A stretch of DNA of 64,000 nucleotides from Microdochium bolleyi (Eukaryota; Ascomycota; Sordariomycetes; Xylariales; Microdochiaceae): assembly GCA_001566295.1 (NCBI GenBank), contig KQ964265.1, positions 310,001 to 374,000 on the forward strand, written 5' to 3'. Under the pieces are notes generated by a model. The model was not told the DNA's origin, did no database searches, and was given only the letters and a program-made list of their open reading frames with translations. Positions 1 to 10,760 of this stretch are shown here, piece after piece (positions within the stretch are counted from its first letter, which is position 1; the number at the start of each line of letters is the position of its first letter). The translations under genes and the position numbers were made by a program.

Positions 1-1078
1 CTTTTGGGTGCAAGGTGGCTCTCAAGCTTGCGGGATGGAGGTGCCTGCGCCTCAGAAATTACTCCTCAACGCAAGTTCTTGGGATAAAATGCGTCAAGTC
101 CGTCAACGGACACCAAGCACTCTCTCTGTTGGACACGGGTGCTTCACCTGCTTCACTGCTAATGAAGAGATATTCTGAACCTTCTACAACCCCCCCCCCC
201 CCCCCGGGCCAGTCATCTACATTGGGTGCATCAAGCTCTACATCCGAGTCTTTTTTCCATCACCTCAGTCACACATCAAAGAGTCAATGACGTCCCTGGA
301 GGGAATAAAATTCGCAATCCGGGACGTAGGGCCACCGGCAGTGGGTCGTATCGGACTGCCAAAGCGCGTTCCAAAGAACTGGATCCCGCGGGTGTAATAT
401 GTTTTATCTAGTTCAGGAACCAGATCGTGCTCAGCCTTGGTTCCGGCAGCCTATCGTGCCTTGCGGGTCTCTGTTCGTCAATGCTATCTGGGCAGGCGTG
501 GGATGATCACTGTTTTTCTGCTCGCAACGACATCGTGATGAGGGCTCTAGCAAATTCGTCATGGCATAGGCCGTTGCATTCGGGAATTCTCTCATGAACT
601 GGAGGACGGTGTTTGATGGCAGTTACTGGTCGTTCTTCCCGCCTGGCCGTACCTTTCAACCTCGTCAGGACCTACTCTGACCAGACCTTTGAGCCACCTC
701 ACACGGACCTCTGAACCTCTAAGATGCGGAATTCCGCGCTCAGGGGTCTCCATACCACTTCATATAGGCACGAGACCTCTGCCACTTTCCCTCTTCCTCT
801 GGACCTCTCCCTCTTCTCGTCTCAAGCCACACCAGGGAGCAGGACTCGGTGCCACCGTTTTGTGCCGCCACAGCCACTGCGGCACATAACCAGGTCCAGC
901 TGGGAAACTCTTTTCCCTTGAAATGACTCTCCCCTCTACGATCATCTTTCCTCGTCGTCTCTTTTCCGTCATCGTTCAAGAACAGACGCGACATTCAATT
1001 CAGCCAAGGTCCGTTTCCATGCTCTCTGCTCACTCTGCTTACCTTGCTTCCTCTCGCTGACTGCGCATCAGCCAAGAT
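1..1078. other. intergenic, no gene recognised
   Basis: Only short overlapping open frames without coding character are present on either strand. The stretch holds a run of 16 C residues at 190-205. The last 300 bases or so probably include the promoter and leader of the gene that starts near 1079. Confidence 0.5.
190..205. repeat. poly(C) tract, 16 nt
   Basis: This is an uninterrupted run of 16 C residues seen directly in the sequence. It lies in noncoding DNA. A second run of the same length occurs in an intron at 47922-47937. Such runs are prone to length change and to sequencing error. Confidence 0.9.
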
Positions 1079-1570
1079 ATGCGTTTCCCCGTCGGTCTTC
1101 AGCCGGAGGGCAGGGTCTCGTTCGTCGCCGACTTCATATCCTCTGCGACGACAGCAGCAGCAGCTGCGGTGACGCAGCCACAAACTATGGGACCAACAGC
1201 GACCGTCGCCGTTACAGAGCTCGCACTCTGGGACAATTCCACCACCGCCAACGCCGCCGCCGCTCCCACCCCGTCCTGTGTCCCCGCGCACGCGTTCGAC
1301 CTCTCCTGTGAGCCCGAAGCGGGCGGCTACATCGCCATCCTCCTCCTCGGGGCCATGCTCGCCTTTATGATCGGCCTCGTGATCGTCGACGCCGGTGTCA
1401 AGCTCGGCTGGATCGAGCCCAAGCCCGAGCTCGAGGACGTTCGGTACGACGGCGGCCCAAACCCCGTGCGCGAGCAGGCGGCCGCCGACGCGGAAAAGTT
1501 GAAGAAGATGGCGGAGGAGGCGGTGGAGCAGCCACCGCAGATAGCACCCCCAGTTCTCTCCTCCTTGTAA
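1079..1570 (+). CDS. small single-pass membrane protein, hypothetical
   Basis: The open frame encodes 163 residues with no intron. It has an Ala/Thr-rich N-terminal part, two Cys residues in the segment PSCVPAHAFDLSC, one strongly hydrophobic segment (about residues 82-103, GGYIAILLLGAMLAFMIGLV), and a polar, charged C-terminal tail with a Lys/Glu-rich helix ending in a Pro-rich stretch. No signal peptide is evident from the first Met, so the likely topology is a single-span protein with a short outer domain and a cytosolic tail. A second in-frame ATG at 1187 (MGPTATVAV) would give a 127-residue protein and is equally plausible as the start. I do not recognise the family. The coding call rests on GC-rich codon use and the clear membrane segment. 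Confidence 0.55.
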   Translation: MRFPVGLQPEGRVSFVADFISSATTAAAAAVTQPQTMGPTATVAVTELALWDNSTTANAAAAPTPSCVPAHAFDLSCEPEAGGYIAILLLGAMLAFMIGLVIVDAGVKLGWIEPKPELEDVRYDGGPNPVREQAAADAEKLKKMAEEAVEQPPQIAPPVLSSL

Positions 1571-2364
1571 TCTTTCTTCACGCTCTCAATGAGGGTTTTC
1601 CGCATCGGGACCTGAATGCAGATAGATGCTCACCATTAGGAAAGGGCTACTTAGCCACAGGAAAGGGTGCAGTGTAGTTAACAAAACATAAACGCCCCGA
1701 GGTTTGTCGGATTGTGCACCCTCGGTAGACTCTACTAGCTCAGCATAATTCACATGTCGTGAAAACCCCTCTCCTCGAAGTTGTGTATATGTGACGTGGG
1801 CCAGAATGGTATCTCCTGCAACATACCGACATGTGGGCGCGGCCTGCATCATGTGGAAGCTTCTGGCCGTCCCAGGAATGTATCAGAGAACGGCCATGAT
1901 GGTGGTGCCACTGCGGAGTGCTGCATGCGCGCTGTGATAAGTGGCGGCGCCCACGGTCTGGGAACCGTAATGCAAATCCAATAAAAGTAGTTGTGCCGGA
2001 GCATGAAGGGAATTTCGAAGCCAGCTGAGTGCCCCTGACGCCGAAGCGAAAGTCTTTGGAACCTGCAAACATGCAGTCAAAGCTATGGAATGCACGGGAG
2101 ACCGACCAGCCGCGAGCAAGACCTGGTAACCGCCATGTGTGCCGAAATCAGAATCGCTATCAAGATCAAATTATTGCTCTCCATCCAACGTCAGCTAGAA
2201 TGTGGTAGCTCTACTGGTCCAAGTATCTGTGTATCGCGATTCGAAGTCCGGAATTTCTCTTACAAAAACTCCCAACTCTTTATCCTCTCTCTTGCCATCT
2301 TTTAGCAAGACTCGTGCTTGACCGAGGGAAAGACTCGGTTTCCTTCTCGGCCACTATCGTCAAC
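1571..2364. other. intergenic, no gene recognised
   Basis: No convincing gene is seen. The open frames here are short and overlap on both strands. The last part probably contains the promoter and leader of the gene starting at 2365. Confidence 0.5.
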
Positions 2365-2919
2365 ATGAGTTCCCCTATCCCTCGCACGCCGGCGGCCACC
2401 GCCTCCTCCGCTTCAACTACCTCTGCTCCAGCTCCTGCTGCGGCTTCCTCCTCTGAAGGCCCCTCCGCCGTCCCTTCCGATGCGCAGACGCAGCAGCAGA
2501 CAGAGCACATCCAGCCTAAGGACCAGCCGCAGCGCCAATTGGAGCCCTCCGCGTCCACTACCAGCACCACTACTACTACCAGCAGCCGCCGTCCGACGGT
2601 ATCCTCGATCTCGTCGCTGTCGATGAGCGCCGCACAGCTCGGAGACTTTGCCGCCGCCACGGCCGGCTTGGATATCAACGCCATTGTCACTCTCACTCTC
2701 GGCGACGATCTCTCCCCAGCGACCGTCGACCCGCTCGCCAACGCGATCCTCAAAGTGCGCGACACTCCCGTCACCGCAGGGCCCGCTACTGCCGCCGCCG
2801 CCAACGCCGCGCCGCACGACGACAGCAACAGCAACAGCAATAACAGCAGCAGTAAACCCCGCGGCCGGTGGAACATTGACTGCCAGCAGTGCGGTGGTGG
2901 TGAAGACTGCCCATGCTGA
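2365..2919 (+). CDS. small Ser/Ala/Thr-rich protein with Cys-rich C-terminus, hypothetical
   Basis: The chosen ATG at 2365 (MSSPIPRTPA) gives 184 residues. The open frame extends 51 bases further upstream to another Met, but the 2365 start has a better context (gtcaacATG). The protein is mostly low complexity: an Ala/Ser/Thr-rich N-terminus, a Gln-rich patch, Thr runs, a more ordered middle (SMSAAQLGDFAAATAGLDIN, then a conserved-looking ILKVRDTPV), an Asn/Ser run, and a C-terminal end with the pattern CQQCGGGEDCPC. That Cys cluster could bind metal or be modified, but this is inference. There is no signal peptide or membrane segment. The family is unknown to me. Long opposite-strand open frames over it are shadows of the repetitive codons. 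Confidence 0.5.
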   Translation: MSSPIPRTPAATASSASTTSAPAPAAASSSEGPSAVPSDAQTQQQTEHIQPKDQPQRQLEPSASTTSTTTTTSSRRPTVSSISSLSMSAAQLGDFAAATAGLDINAIVTLTLGDDLSPATVDPLANAILKVRDTPVTAGPATAAAANAAPHDDSNSNSNNSSSKPRGRWNIDCQQCGGGEDCPC

Positions 2920-3326
2920 AGAGTAGCTGTCCGCGAACCGCAATCGCCTTGGTGTTGGTGTTGGCAATGGTCTTGATTGATTTTGATGTCGCCTTTGAAG
3001 TCTAGCGTTCCGCAGATCGTGCCTATAGACGGCGATGCCGTTTCTGGCGATTGCACGTGCATACGCGGTGCACATGAACGAAGCGCCGCCGGCTTGGATA
3101 GATTTTCTGGTTTCTGTATTTGGAGCAATTTCTATGTAACTTGGGAATAGCAATGCCAAGATTCGTGGTCTTCGTCTGGATCGGTGCCGAAAATGGCTAT
3201 GTACAAAAAGTGACGGATCATTCTTCCTAAAACGCCTTTAGGCACCTCCGCCCTGTGCCGTGTATATTTTGTTTCCTCTCATCTGCCTCCATCGCCCTCA
3301 TCTGCCACCCACTAACCACACGGTCT
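2920..3326. other. intergenic between convergent genes
   Basis: This lies between the 3' ends of the Ser/Ala-rich gene (plus) and the DUF1772 gene (minus). No gene or RNA is recognised. It is presumably made of the two 3' untranslated regions. Confidence 0.5.
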
Positions 3327-4022
3327 CTACCACAACGCCACGTAGATGCCGATCCCCGCCGAGATCAACGAAACAACCGGCCTGTACAGGTTGACCATTC
3401 CCCAACGGTCCACGATCGCGTGGGACGACATCTCGCCGCGACGCATGGCGCCAATCTCCTGAGCGTCCACCTTCTTCCGCAGACGGTCGGCGGCCTTGTC
3501 CGTGTCCCTGCCGCCGCCGCTCACGGACGACGCCGAGCTCGAGTAGCTGTGCTCGCGGGAGGCGTACTTGTTGCGCGCGACCATCATCCTGTCCATGGGA
3601 CCCATGGCGACGAGCGTGTAGGGCAGGATGCTCAGCGACACGCCAGCCGCGATGGCGTAGAACTTCCACGGGACGAGGCCGCCGATCAGCGTCGAGCTGC
3701 TGCTGGCGCGCGAGGCAAAGGAGCGGGCGCTGCTGCTGGCGAGGCTGCGGGTCTCGAGCCAGCGCAGGGTCGCGGCGAGGACGGCGTTCATGATGCCCGG
3801 GAGCAGCAGCATGGGGGGCATGAGCTTGTTGGAGACATCGAGCATGCGGTTGAAGTGGCGGATGAGCAGGTGCGTGGGCAGCTCGAGGATCCGGGGCACG
3901 GCGAAGAGGGAGAGGCCGGCGCCGAGCCCAGAGGCAGTGCTGGCGAGGACGATGGAGGCGGCCTGCAGACCGCGGATCGCAGTCGCGACCTTGAACGAGG
4001 CTGTTGGCGGGGGCGGGGCCAT
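3327..4022 (-). CDS. DUF1772-like four-helix membrane protein
   Basis: The ATG at 4022 (MAPPPPTASFK) gives 231 residues. The open frame runs upstream to 4358 but that extension has no protein character. After a short Pro-rich start there is a hydrophobic segment (about residues 14-42, AIRGLQAASIVLASTASGLG), then the region around HFNRMLDVSNKLMPPMLLLP, a third hydrophobic segment starting at FYAIAAGVSLSILPYTLVAM with the loop GPMDRMMVARNKY, and a final span at the C-terminus (YRPVVSLISAGIGIYVALW). This arrangement, including the GPxNxxL-like loop, is that of the fungal DUF1772 (anthrone oxygenase-like) family. Family members are small integral membrane proteins, a few of which act in polyketide pathways. 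No polyketide synthase lies nearby, so a function in secondary metabolism cannot be assigned. Between spans 3 and 4 it carries a Ser-rich, charged insert. Confidence 0.72.
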   Translation of the reverse strand: MAPPPPTASFKVATAIRGLQAASIVLASTASGLGAGLSLFAVPRILELPTHLLIRHFNRMLDVSNKLMPPMLLLPGIMNAVLAATLRWLETRSLASSSARSFASRASSSSTLIGGLVPWKFYAIAAGVSLSILPYTLVAMGPMDRMMVARNKYASREHSYSSSASSVSGGGRDTDKAADRLRKKVDAQEIGAMRRGEMSSHAIVDRWGMVNLYRPVVSLISAGIGIYVALW

Positions 4023-4564
4023 CGTGGGCGGTGGTTGTGGTGGTGTCGAGAGCGGGTGGGAGCGGTCGGTGAAGGAGGGGTCGATGAGCAGCGTGTGGTG
4101 CTCGCGAGAGGAAGAGTCGTCGGGGCGTTTGTACGACGATAGGATGCGTCGGGGGGTGCAAAAGAGTGTGTATGTGTAGACGGAGAGCGCGGTGAGGGTG
4201 CCAGCGTTGGGCAGAGAGCGTTGGGTCGTCAGATGCGAGCCTCGGTCATGGTTGTGGTGGTGCTGCTGCTGGTTGCCAGGCCCTAGGTCTACAACATCGG
4301 GCGGAATCCCTGCATGAGGCGAGGAGCGAGACCCCTCCTCTGCAGAAGGATTCCCCACACGAGGCTGGCGAGACTCTCCGGTGGCTCCACCTCGACACCG
4401 CTACAACGACAAGAGGCTACATCGAACCAGTGCACAACGTATTATGCAGAGGTTTGCTGTGTACCCTCGCGTACCCTAGCGTAGAAGATAGCAATACAAC
4501 AGTGTCAACTGCTCCCCGTTTTATGCAGTCAGCTAACAACTACTCCGCTTCATTGCTTCCAACT
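4023..4564. other. intergenic, promoter side of the DUF1772 gene
   Basis: This lies upstream of the minus-strand DUF1772 gene and downstream of the GH31 gene stop at 4565. An open frame continues from the DUF1772 gene to 4358, probably as leader. No separate gene is seen. Confidence 0.5.
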
Positions 4565-7500
4565 TTATGCCCACGACAAGGTCCAGTCCTTGTCCCACGC
4601 CCCGTCCTTGGTCATCTCGTCCAGCCCCTTGATTTCCAGCAAGTTCCTCGCCCTGTCGACGTGCCACTTCCCAACATGAACGGATTCCTGGTTGATCCGG
4701 ACAGCCGACACGCTGCCCGTGACGCCCATGACGGTGATGTTTCCAAGCACGTTCCTGTCCACAAAGTTGCCTCTCCTCGAAACCTTCAATGTCGAGGCCG
4801 CGACGGCAAACTGCACAAGATATTAGCCTCACTGCGCATGAACAAGCCGAGCCTGGTCGGTGATGGTCGCTCGCCTCGGCAACACAGCCGCCGTTGAAAG
4901 CAAAACTTACCTCAGCCCAAGTCTGTCTCTCTGGCACAAGACTCTCCCCGTCATCAAGGTAAAGCATACCGTCTGCCTCACCCGCTCCATCCAGTGCGAC
5001 GAGCAGGCTCCATGGCGTCTCGCGCGCCTCCTTGGTTGTCATGGCCGGCTCCTGCAGCGGCAGCACGTGCCCGCCGCGGACGAACACGGGGATGTGGCCC
5101 AGGGGCGCCTCGATCGTGACGTTCTCCCCGGGCGCCGTCTCCCGTACCGCAGTATGGTTGTACCAGTCGTACCACACCGTGCCCTTGCCCGAGCCGGGGA
5201 ACACGCCGTCGACCGTATCGGCACCTTTGACAAGACACGGCGTGACCATGATCGCGCCGCCGAGCAGGAATTGCCGGTCAGCGTCCCGGAGCCAGGGCTC
5301 CTGGGGGAACTCCCACGCCAGCGCCCGCAGCGTGGTCGAGCCCGTGGCGTGGCTCTGGTAGAATGTCGTGTACATGTAAGGGAGCAGGGCGTAGCGGACC
5401 GCCATGGCCGTGCGCGTGGCGCTGGCGACTTCGCGCCAGACGTACGGCTCCTGGCTGCGCATGTCGATGGCATTGTGGTTGCGATAGAAGGGGAAAAAGG
5501 CGGACAGCTGCATCCAGCGCGCGCAGAGCTCCATCCCTGAGTCGTCGTTGAAACCGCACGCGTCAACGCCGAACATGGGGAAGCCGAAGAGCGAGTACGA
5601 TAGGGCTTGCGGGATCGAAAGGTACAGGTAGGCCCAAAGGGAGTAGTTGTCGCCGCTGCAAGCGAGGTTTTTTGCCCTGTCAGTCTTTTGATAATGCCGG
5701 GACAGTTGACGGTGTCAAGATGTTAAAAGTAGCTGGACTTGACTTACCCCCAGTGTCCTGCCCACTTCCCAGAGCCGGCAAACTGCGATCGCCCGATGAT
5801 GAAAGGGCGCTTATCCGGGAATACCTTGAGCAGAGCGTGATACGTCGCGTTGAGGATCTGGTGGCCAAAGAGGTTGTGGAAGTCGTAGTCGAGATACCCG
5901 CCGTGGTGTACTGCCTCTGGGCTGACCGTCTTGCCATCCAAGTCTCCGTGGAAGTTGTCGATCGCGTACGGCGGGTTCGCCACATCTCGCGTGTGCTTCT
6001 TCTTATTCTTTTTCGGCTTGGCCGCCCTCCGCATGAGCTCAGCGGTGCTGGTGGTGCTGTCCTCGTTGCTAATGTCGGCTTCCCCGCCCACGCCTTCACC
6101 CTCCTCGTCGCCACTTGACGACGATGATACTTTGTACGACGGTCCAATTGTGTAGGTTCGGTTCTCGCTCCCGCAGCTCCCGCGGCAGAACGAAGAGACC
6201 TCCGACATGTCGATCCATATGCCGTCGAACCTGATCTTCTTGTGGTACCGCGCGACCTCAGAGATCCACCAGCGAATGGCGCCAGTGCCGTTGAGCACCG
6301 CGCCGATCCAGTCCGGGAAGACTACAACAACACAACATCGTATTAGGCAGCTATAGCAATCACACAATACAATGTACAAGAAAAGAAAGAGAATAGGCGG
6401 GGACAGAGCCATACCAGTAAAACCGGGCCACACCTCCCCGATGTACGCCGTGCCATCGGGGTTCATGATGAATGCCTGCTCGTCCAAGCCGCGCTCGAAG
6501 GCGGGGTACCTGTCCTTCTTGTCGTCGCGGTCGGGCGCGTAGATGGCCGAGTCGACGATGGGCACGTAATGCCTGTTCGAGGCGTGCAGGCGGGCGAGGA
6601 ACCTCTCTCCTTCGCCGTAGGCGTAGTTCTTCGGGTCGTTCTCGAAGTCCCGATAGGCGTCCATGTAGTCGATGTCGCCTGTCTGGGGTGTCAGTCTACT
6701 GATGCACAAGGCCCAAAATATCCTTGTGAAACGTGTGATCCGCCCAATTCTCTTTGGATGGCTGTGTGCGTATGGCGTCAGTCATGATGAGAATGAGAAC
6801 TCACTCCAGATGGTCTCAAGCGGGATCCCGTGCTCCTCAAACTTGTCCACCACGCCCTGCAGCTCCGCCCAGCTCTTATACCCCCACCGGCACTGGTGGT
6901 AGCCAAACGTCCAGTACTGCTGCATCGCGGGCAAGCCGATCGTGCTGGTCTGGTACGCCTTGGTGACAGCATCCTGGCTCGGCCCGGCGTAGAAGTACAG
7001 ATCGATGGTCCCGCCCAGCGCGCGCCAGGTGATGTTGTGCGCGCGCAGGAGTATGTCCTGCCCGTGCGCGTTGCGCTGGAACAACCCGTGCGAGAGGGAG
7101 TCGTAGGTCGCGCGCCTCTTGTCAGCGTCTGTGATGGCATCGGCGGTCGTTGTCGTGATGGGCGTGCGGCCACCGGTCGATGGGTCGATCTTGGAGTAGC
7201 GAGTCTCGAGGTAGAAGGGGTGGCTGCCGTAGAGGTTGGCGTCGATGACGTCGCCGACGTCCGCGGCGAAGAGCGTGCCTGTCCCGGTGAGTTTGGATGA
7301 TTAGCAGCCCGTGAGACTGGACTGGCAAGGGGAGAGAGAATACGCTACAGAGAAGAATGCTCACGAGTCAGATTGTTCCCCAGCCTGAACGCATGCATCG
7401 TCTCCCCGAGCCCATACAGATTATACTCCTCCGGCAAGCTCGATCCAAACTCGATGAATTGATCCTCGTACACAATCTGCGTGCCACAGGTACTAAAAAT

Positions 7501-8187
7501 GACATCCCCCGTGCTGCGCCGCGTCACGTTGAACGAGAACGTGGGGTCATTGCTGTATGAGAACACGAGTTCGGCCTTCGGCCCCTTCCCTCCTTGGCTC
7601 TGTGTCCCATAGTCTGCGGATACCGCTGGCTTTGGTATGAGCTCCTCCGGCAGGACGAACCACGTGTAGTTCTCGGGGCCAAGATATGTCGGGAGGATCT
7701 CGACGTGAAGCCTGTCCACATCCTGCGTCTCAACGATGAGCGTAAGCTCCTCGATGTCTCGGCCGTAGACATCGCAGGGTTTCCCCGCGAGCCGGAGCTG
7801 TGCGGTAAACCCATGCTTCGTTTCGGTGATCTTGCCGGCTTTGTATCCCGGGCAGACAGACTGCGGGTCGACCGCGTCCGGATCTCGGACATTGGGGATC
7901 GTCTTGTGGGGTTTATGCTTGGTTATCTCAGGGCGGAGCATTTCTGGCACTTGATCTGTCCAGCTCGTGGGCTCAAGAAAAGCGCTAAGCAGCATATAGA
8001 TCGATGCCGTGCACAGAGATACCGTAGCAATGACCCTGAGCTGTCGCGCGAGAGAGGATTCAGGCTTGCCATTGCGCCGCCGGGTGATCAGGATGTTGCC
8101 TACGATGATCAATGGGAGGATGGCGACCAGTGCTGCATGTTGCTGAATCGACGCAAGGAACTGGCTTGCGGTGTCGGAGGAGGCCAT
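4565..8187 (-). CDS. GH31 alpha-glucosidase, membrane-anchored form
   Basis: The enzyme hydrolyses terminal alpha-glucosidic bonds (maltose, malto-oligosaccharides or related sugars). Six exons close in phase: 8187-7365, 7278-6805, 6678-6415, 6321-5748, 5655-4911 and 4810-4565, giving 1041 residues; introns are 86, 126, 93, 92 and 100 nt. Core GH31 signatures are intact: the nucleophile motif GIWIDMSE (Asp558) and the acid/base motif HWGGDNYS (Asp713), with WSDIDYMDAYRDF and FVRGGHVLPLQ in their usual places. The mature domain begins near VCPGYKAGK. Instead of a cleaved signal peptide the N-terminus has two hydrophobic helices (about residues 19-35 and 52-71) separated by an RRR-rich loop, suggesting the enzyme is membrane-tethered with its catalytic domain outside or in the lumen. 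A Ser/Glu/Lys-rich insert follows the CRGSCGSENRTY segment. The next gene upstream is a sugar transporter in the same orientation, so a joint role in sugar use is likely. Confidence 0.93.
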
Positions 8188-8879
8188 CGTGGCTTTTCCA
8201 GGGAGCGCGTGGCTTCGGGTGCAAGATTCTGGTCTCGCCCAGCCTGATGACGTTGCGCTGATGTCGTGGTCCTTTCCGTCCGGCTTGGACTGGGGGTTTG
8301 TGTGACGGTCGCGTTGTTATGTCTTGCCCGTTCTCGACACCCTTTCAACGCGCTTGCAGGTAAGTCGGGTCAGTGCTGATAGCGATTGAGACAAGAAGGA
8401 AGCTTGGGAGTTGTTCAAACAATGGCCATGACAGAGAGCGAAGGTGGTTGAAGGGAAGCTGCTGGGGTTGATGTGGGGAAGCAGAGCTCCGGTCGGGGAG
8501 AGCTCGAAAATGCAGCTGGGGAAGTGCGGGGAAGCTCCTGACGCTGATCGCCAGCGCTAGTGAGGCCGTGCAGGCACACCAAGAGCGACCATTTCAGCGA
8601 AGAGTTGCTGCTTATGGACGACTACTGAGACTTTTCAAGGCTCTACGCATCCACTCATTTATCTAAGAAACCATTTGCTTTTAGGGGTTCAACTTATTTT
8701 TTATTCTTGTCACTGTTTCCGGCTCGGACAGCGGCTTGGTGGTACCATGAGGGACGGCATCCCATCACCATCAAGCAACACTGTATGCCATCTTCGGAAT
8801 GCGAGCATGTCTCGGATTTCTCCCTGCAGCCCGCTCTTCCGCTCGGCAAATAACCCAAACCCCCAGGGAACACGTCGAA
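8188..8879. other. intergenic, promoter side of the GH31 gene
   Basis: This contains the 5' region of the minus-strand alpha-glucosidase gene and the 3' region of the sugar transporter gene. It is rich in G runs on the plus strand near 8400-8560. No gene is recognised. Confidence 0.5.
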
Positions 8880-10760
8880 CTAGTCGACATGCTTCACCTG
8901 ACCTTTTTCGGCACTGATGGAGTCCGCCTCGCCTCCGCCTGTGGGCATCGGCAGGGGCTTGCCTCGCAGCTGAGCCCAGCAGATCTTGCTGCTCGGGACG
9001 GAGAACAGGCCGTCCATGTCCTCCAAAGAGACACCCTTGGTCTCGGGGACAAAGAAGAGCGCCCAAACACCCATCAAGACGAGCACAGCGCCAAAGAAGA
9101 AGTACGTGCCGTATCCCAGGCTCGTAATCATGTGCGGCGTGATGCGGGCAATAGTGAAAGAACCAATCCAAGTCGTGCAGGTCGTGATGGCGACACAGAG
9201 CATGCGGATATCCAGAGGGAAGATCTCGGATGCATAGGTCCACGTGATACCCTGCCAGGTGGCGCAGATAATGAAGGCGTTGAGGTAAATCGCCGCCATG
9301 GCGGCGTACCCCCAGCCGTCCTGCTGGATCGCGCCATTGCTGACTTTGGAGGTGGGGTCCTATCAAAGGGATGATGACTTAGTATATGGGGTATCCTGTT
9401 TGAGGTAGAAGGCAAGGCCACTTACTGCGATGAGAACGTAGCCACCAAGGAAGAACATGGGGATCATGCCAAGTGCAGAGCCCCAGACAAGACCTGCGCG
9501 ACGACCGACACGCTCGACGACGATGACGGTGAACGCAATCATACCCAGCGTCTTGGCGATGCCGTAGAAGCCAGTGCTGAAGAGCTTGTTGGAAGTGCCC
9601 GAGATTCCGATGCTCTGGAAGATGCGAGGAGCGTAGTAAGTGATGACATTTGTGCCGGTGAAAGACTGCGATAGACACATAAATTAGAATGTGCTAGAGT
9701 CACATCAGCACAGGCCCGGATCTGGACTTACCTGCAGGAACATGAGCGCCATAGCGATACCCATACGGTTCCTGGTACCCTTCTGGAAGAGCTTCATGAA
9801 CTGCTCCTTCTTGCTCATCTTCAGTGTGGAGCGCATGCGGATCTGCTCGCGAATCTCGGAGATCTCGTTCACCATATATGGGTGGTCGGCAGGAAGGTTT
9901 CGAAGCTTCATGAGAATTCTCTCGCAGCCCTCGAAATCGTCCTTGCGAGCCCGGTAACGAGGTGACTCGGGGCAGAAGAAGATCATGCCGGCTACAAGGA
10001 ACACACCGGGGATAAGCTGGACAGCCAGAGGGACAATCCACTGTGCCTGTCTCTCGACATCAATTGTGCGGTTTGTGGCACTGTGAACATCCTTTTCAGC
10101 CGTGGTTCAGGCAGCAACATTGTCTGATGTCAAAATGACTTACTAGTTGATCCAGAAGCCCAACATGCCTCCGCCCTGAGAAGCGATCTCGAAGATGCCG
10201 ATGAGGCGACCACGGATGGACGGCGGTGCAGTTTCCGAGATGTAGACAGGGACAACGAGAGAGGTGCAGCCAATACCGAGACCAGCAATCGCGCGGCCAG
10301 CGTAGATCATGTTCATGTTGCCCATGGCGGCAGTCATCAGAGTGCCACCGAGCAAGAACACGAGGGCGCCGAAGACGATAGTCCAGCGGCGACCGATGCG
10401 CTCGGCAAGGGGAAAGGTGCACAGAGCACCAAAGGCACACCCCGCCTGGAAGGTCGAGACGATATTTGCCTGGATGGTGTCACGGGTGTACGGCGGCAGG
10501 TCGCCCATCTTGAAGTCGCGGACGAACGAATCAAGCGCCATTGTACCACCGATGACGGAGGTGTCGTAACCCACTGGAAGGCAAAGGCAGTAACTTGTCA
10601 GCGTAAAGCACTACATGCCTGGCAGTACAGCGAGGCAACACTTACTGGCTAGGGCGGACATGGACGCCACGAGGGCGACTAAGTGGATGTGGCCATTGCG
10701 GACTTCTGCAGGATCGCTGGTACCCTGAGCGTGAGTACTGAACCAGCTGCTTTTTCCCAT
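8880..10760 (-). CDS. MFS sugar transporter (hexose or quinate-type porter)
   Basis: Proton-coupled sugar porter of the plasma membrane. Five exons close in phase: 10760-10646, 10573-10144, 10080-9732, 9665-9426 and 9359-8880, giving 537 residues; introns are 72, 63, 66, 66 and 66 nt. Twelve-helix sugar-porter landmarks are all present: GYDTSVIGGTMALDSF in helix 1, AERIGRRW after helix 2, PESPRYRARKD at the end of the first half, FTGTNVITYYAPRIFQ in helix 7, VVERVGRR after helix 8, and the C-terminal signature VPETKGVSLEDMD. The family (PF00083) covers hexose, xylose, quinate and disaccharide carriers. The sequence does not settle the substrate, although the first-helix motif fits hexose or quinate permease groups. 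The adjacent same-strand alpha-glucosidase suggests it imports the glucose released by that enzyme, or a disaccharide. Confidence 0.93.

Noticed and set aside
2280..3159. Two long minus-strand open frames over the Ser/Ala-rich gene
   Set aside because: They are Leu/Val or Arg/Gly-rich shadows of repeated codons on the plus strand. The plus frame has a better start context and a defined C-terminal Cys motif.
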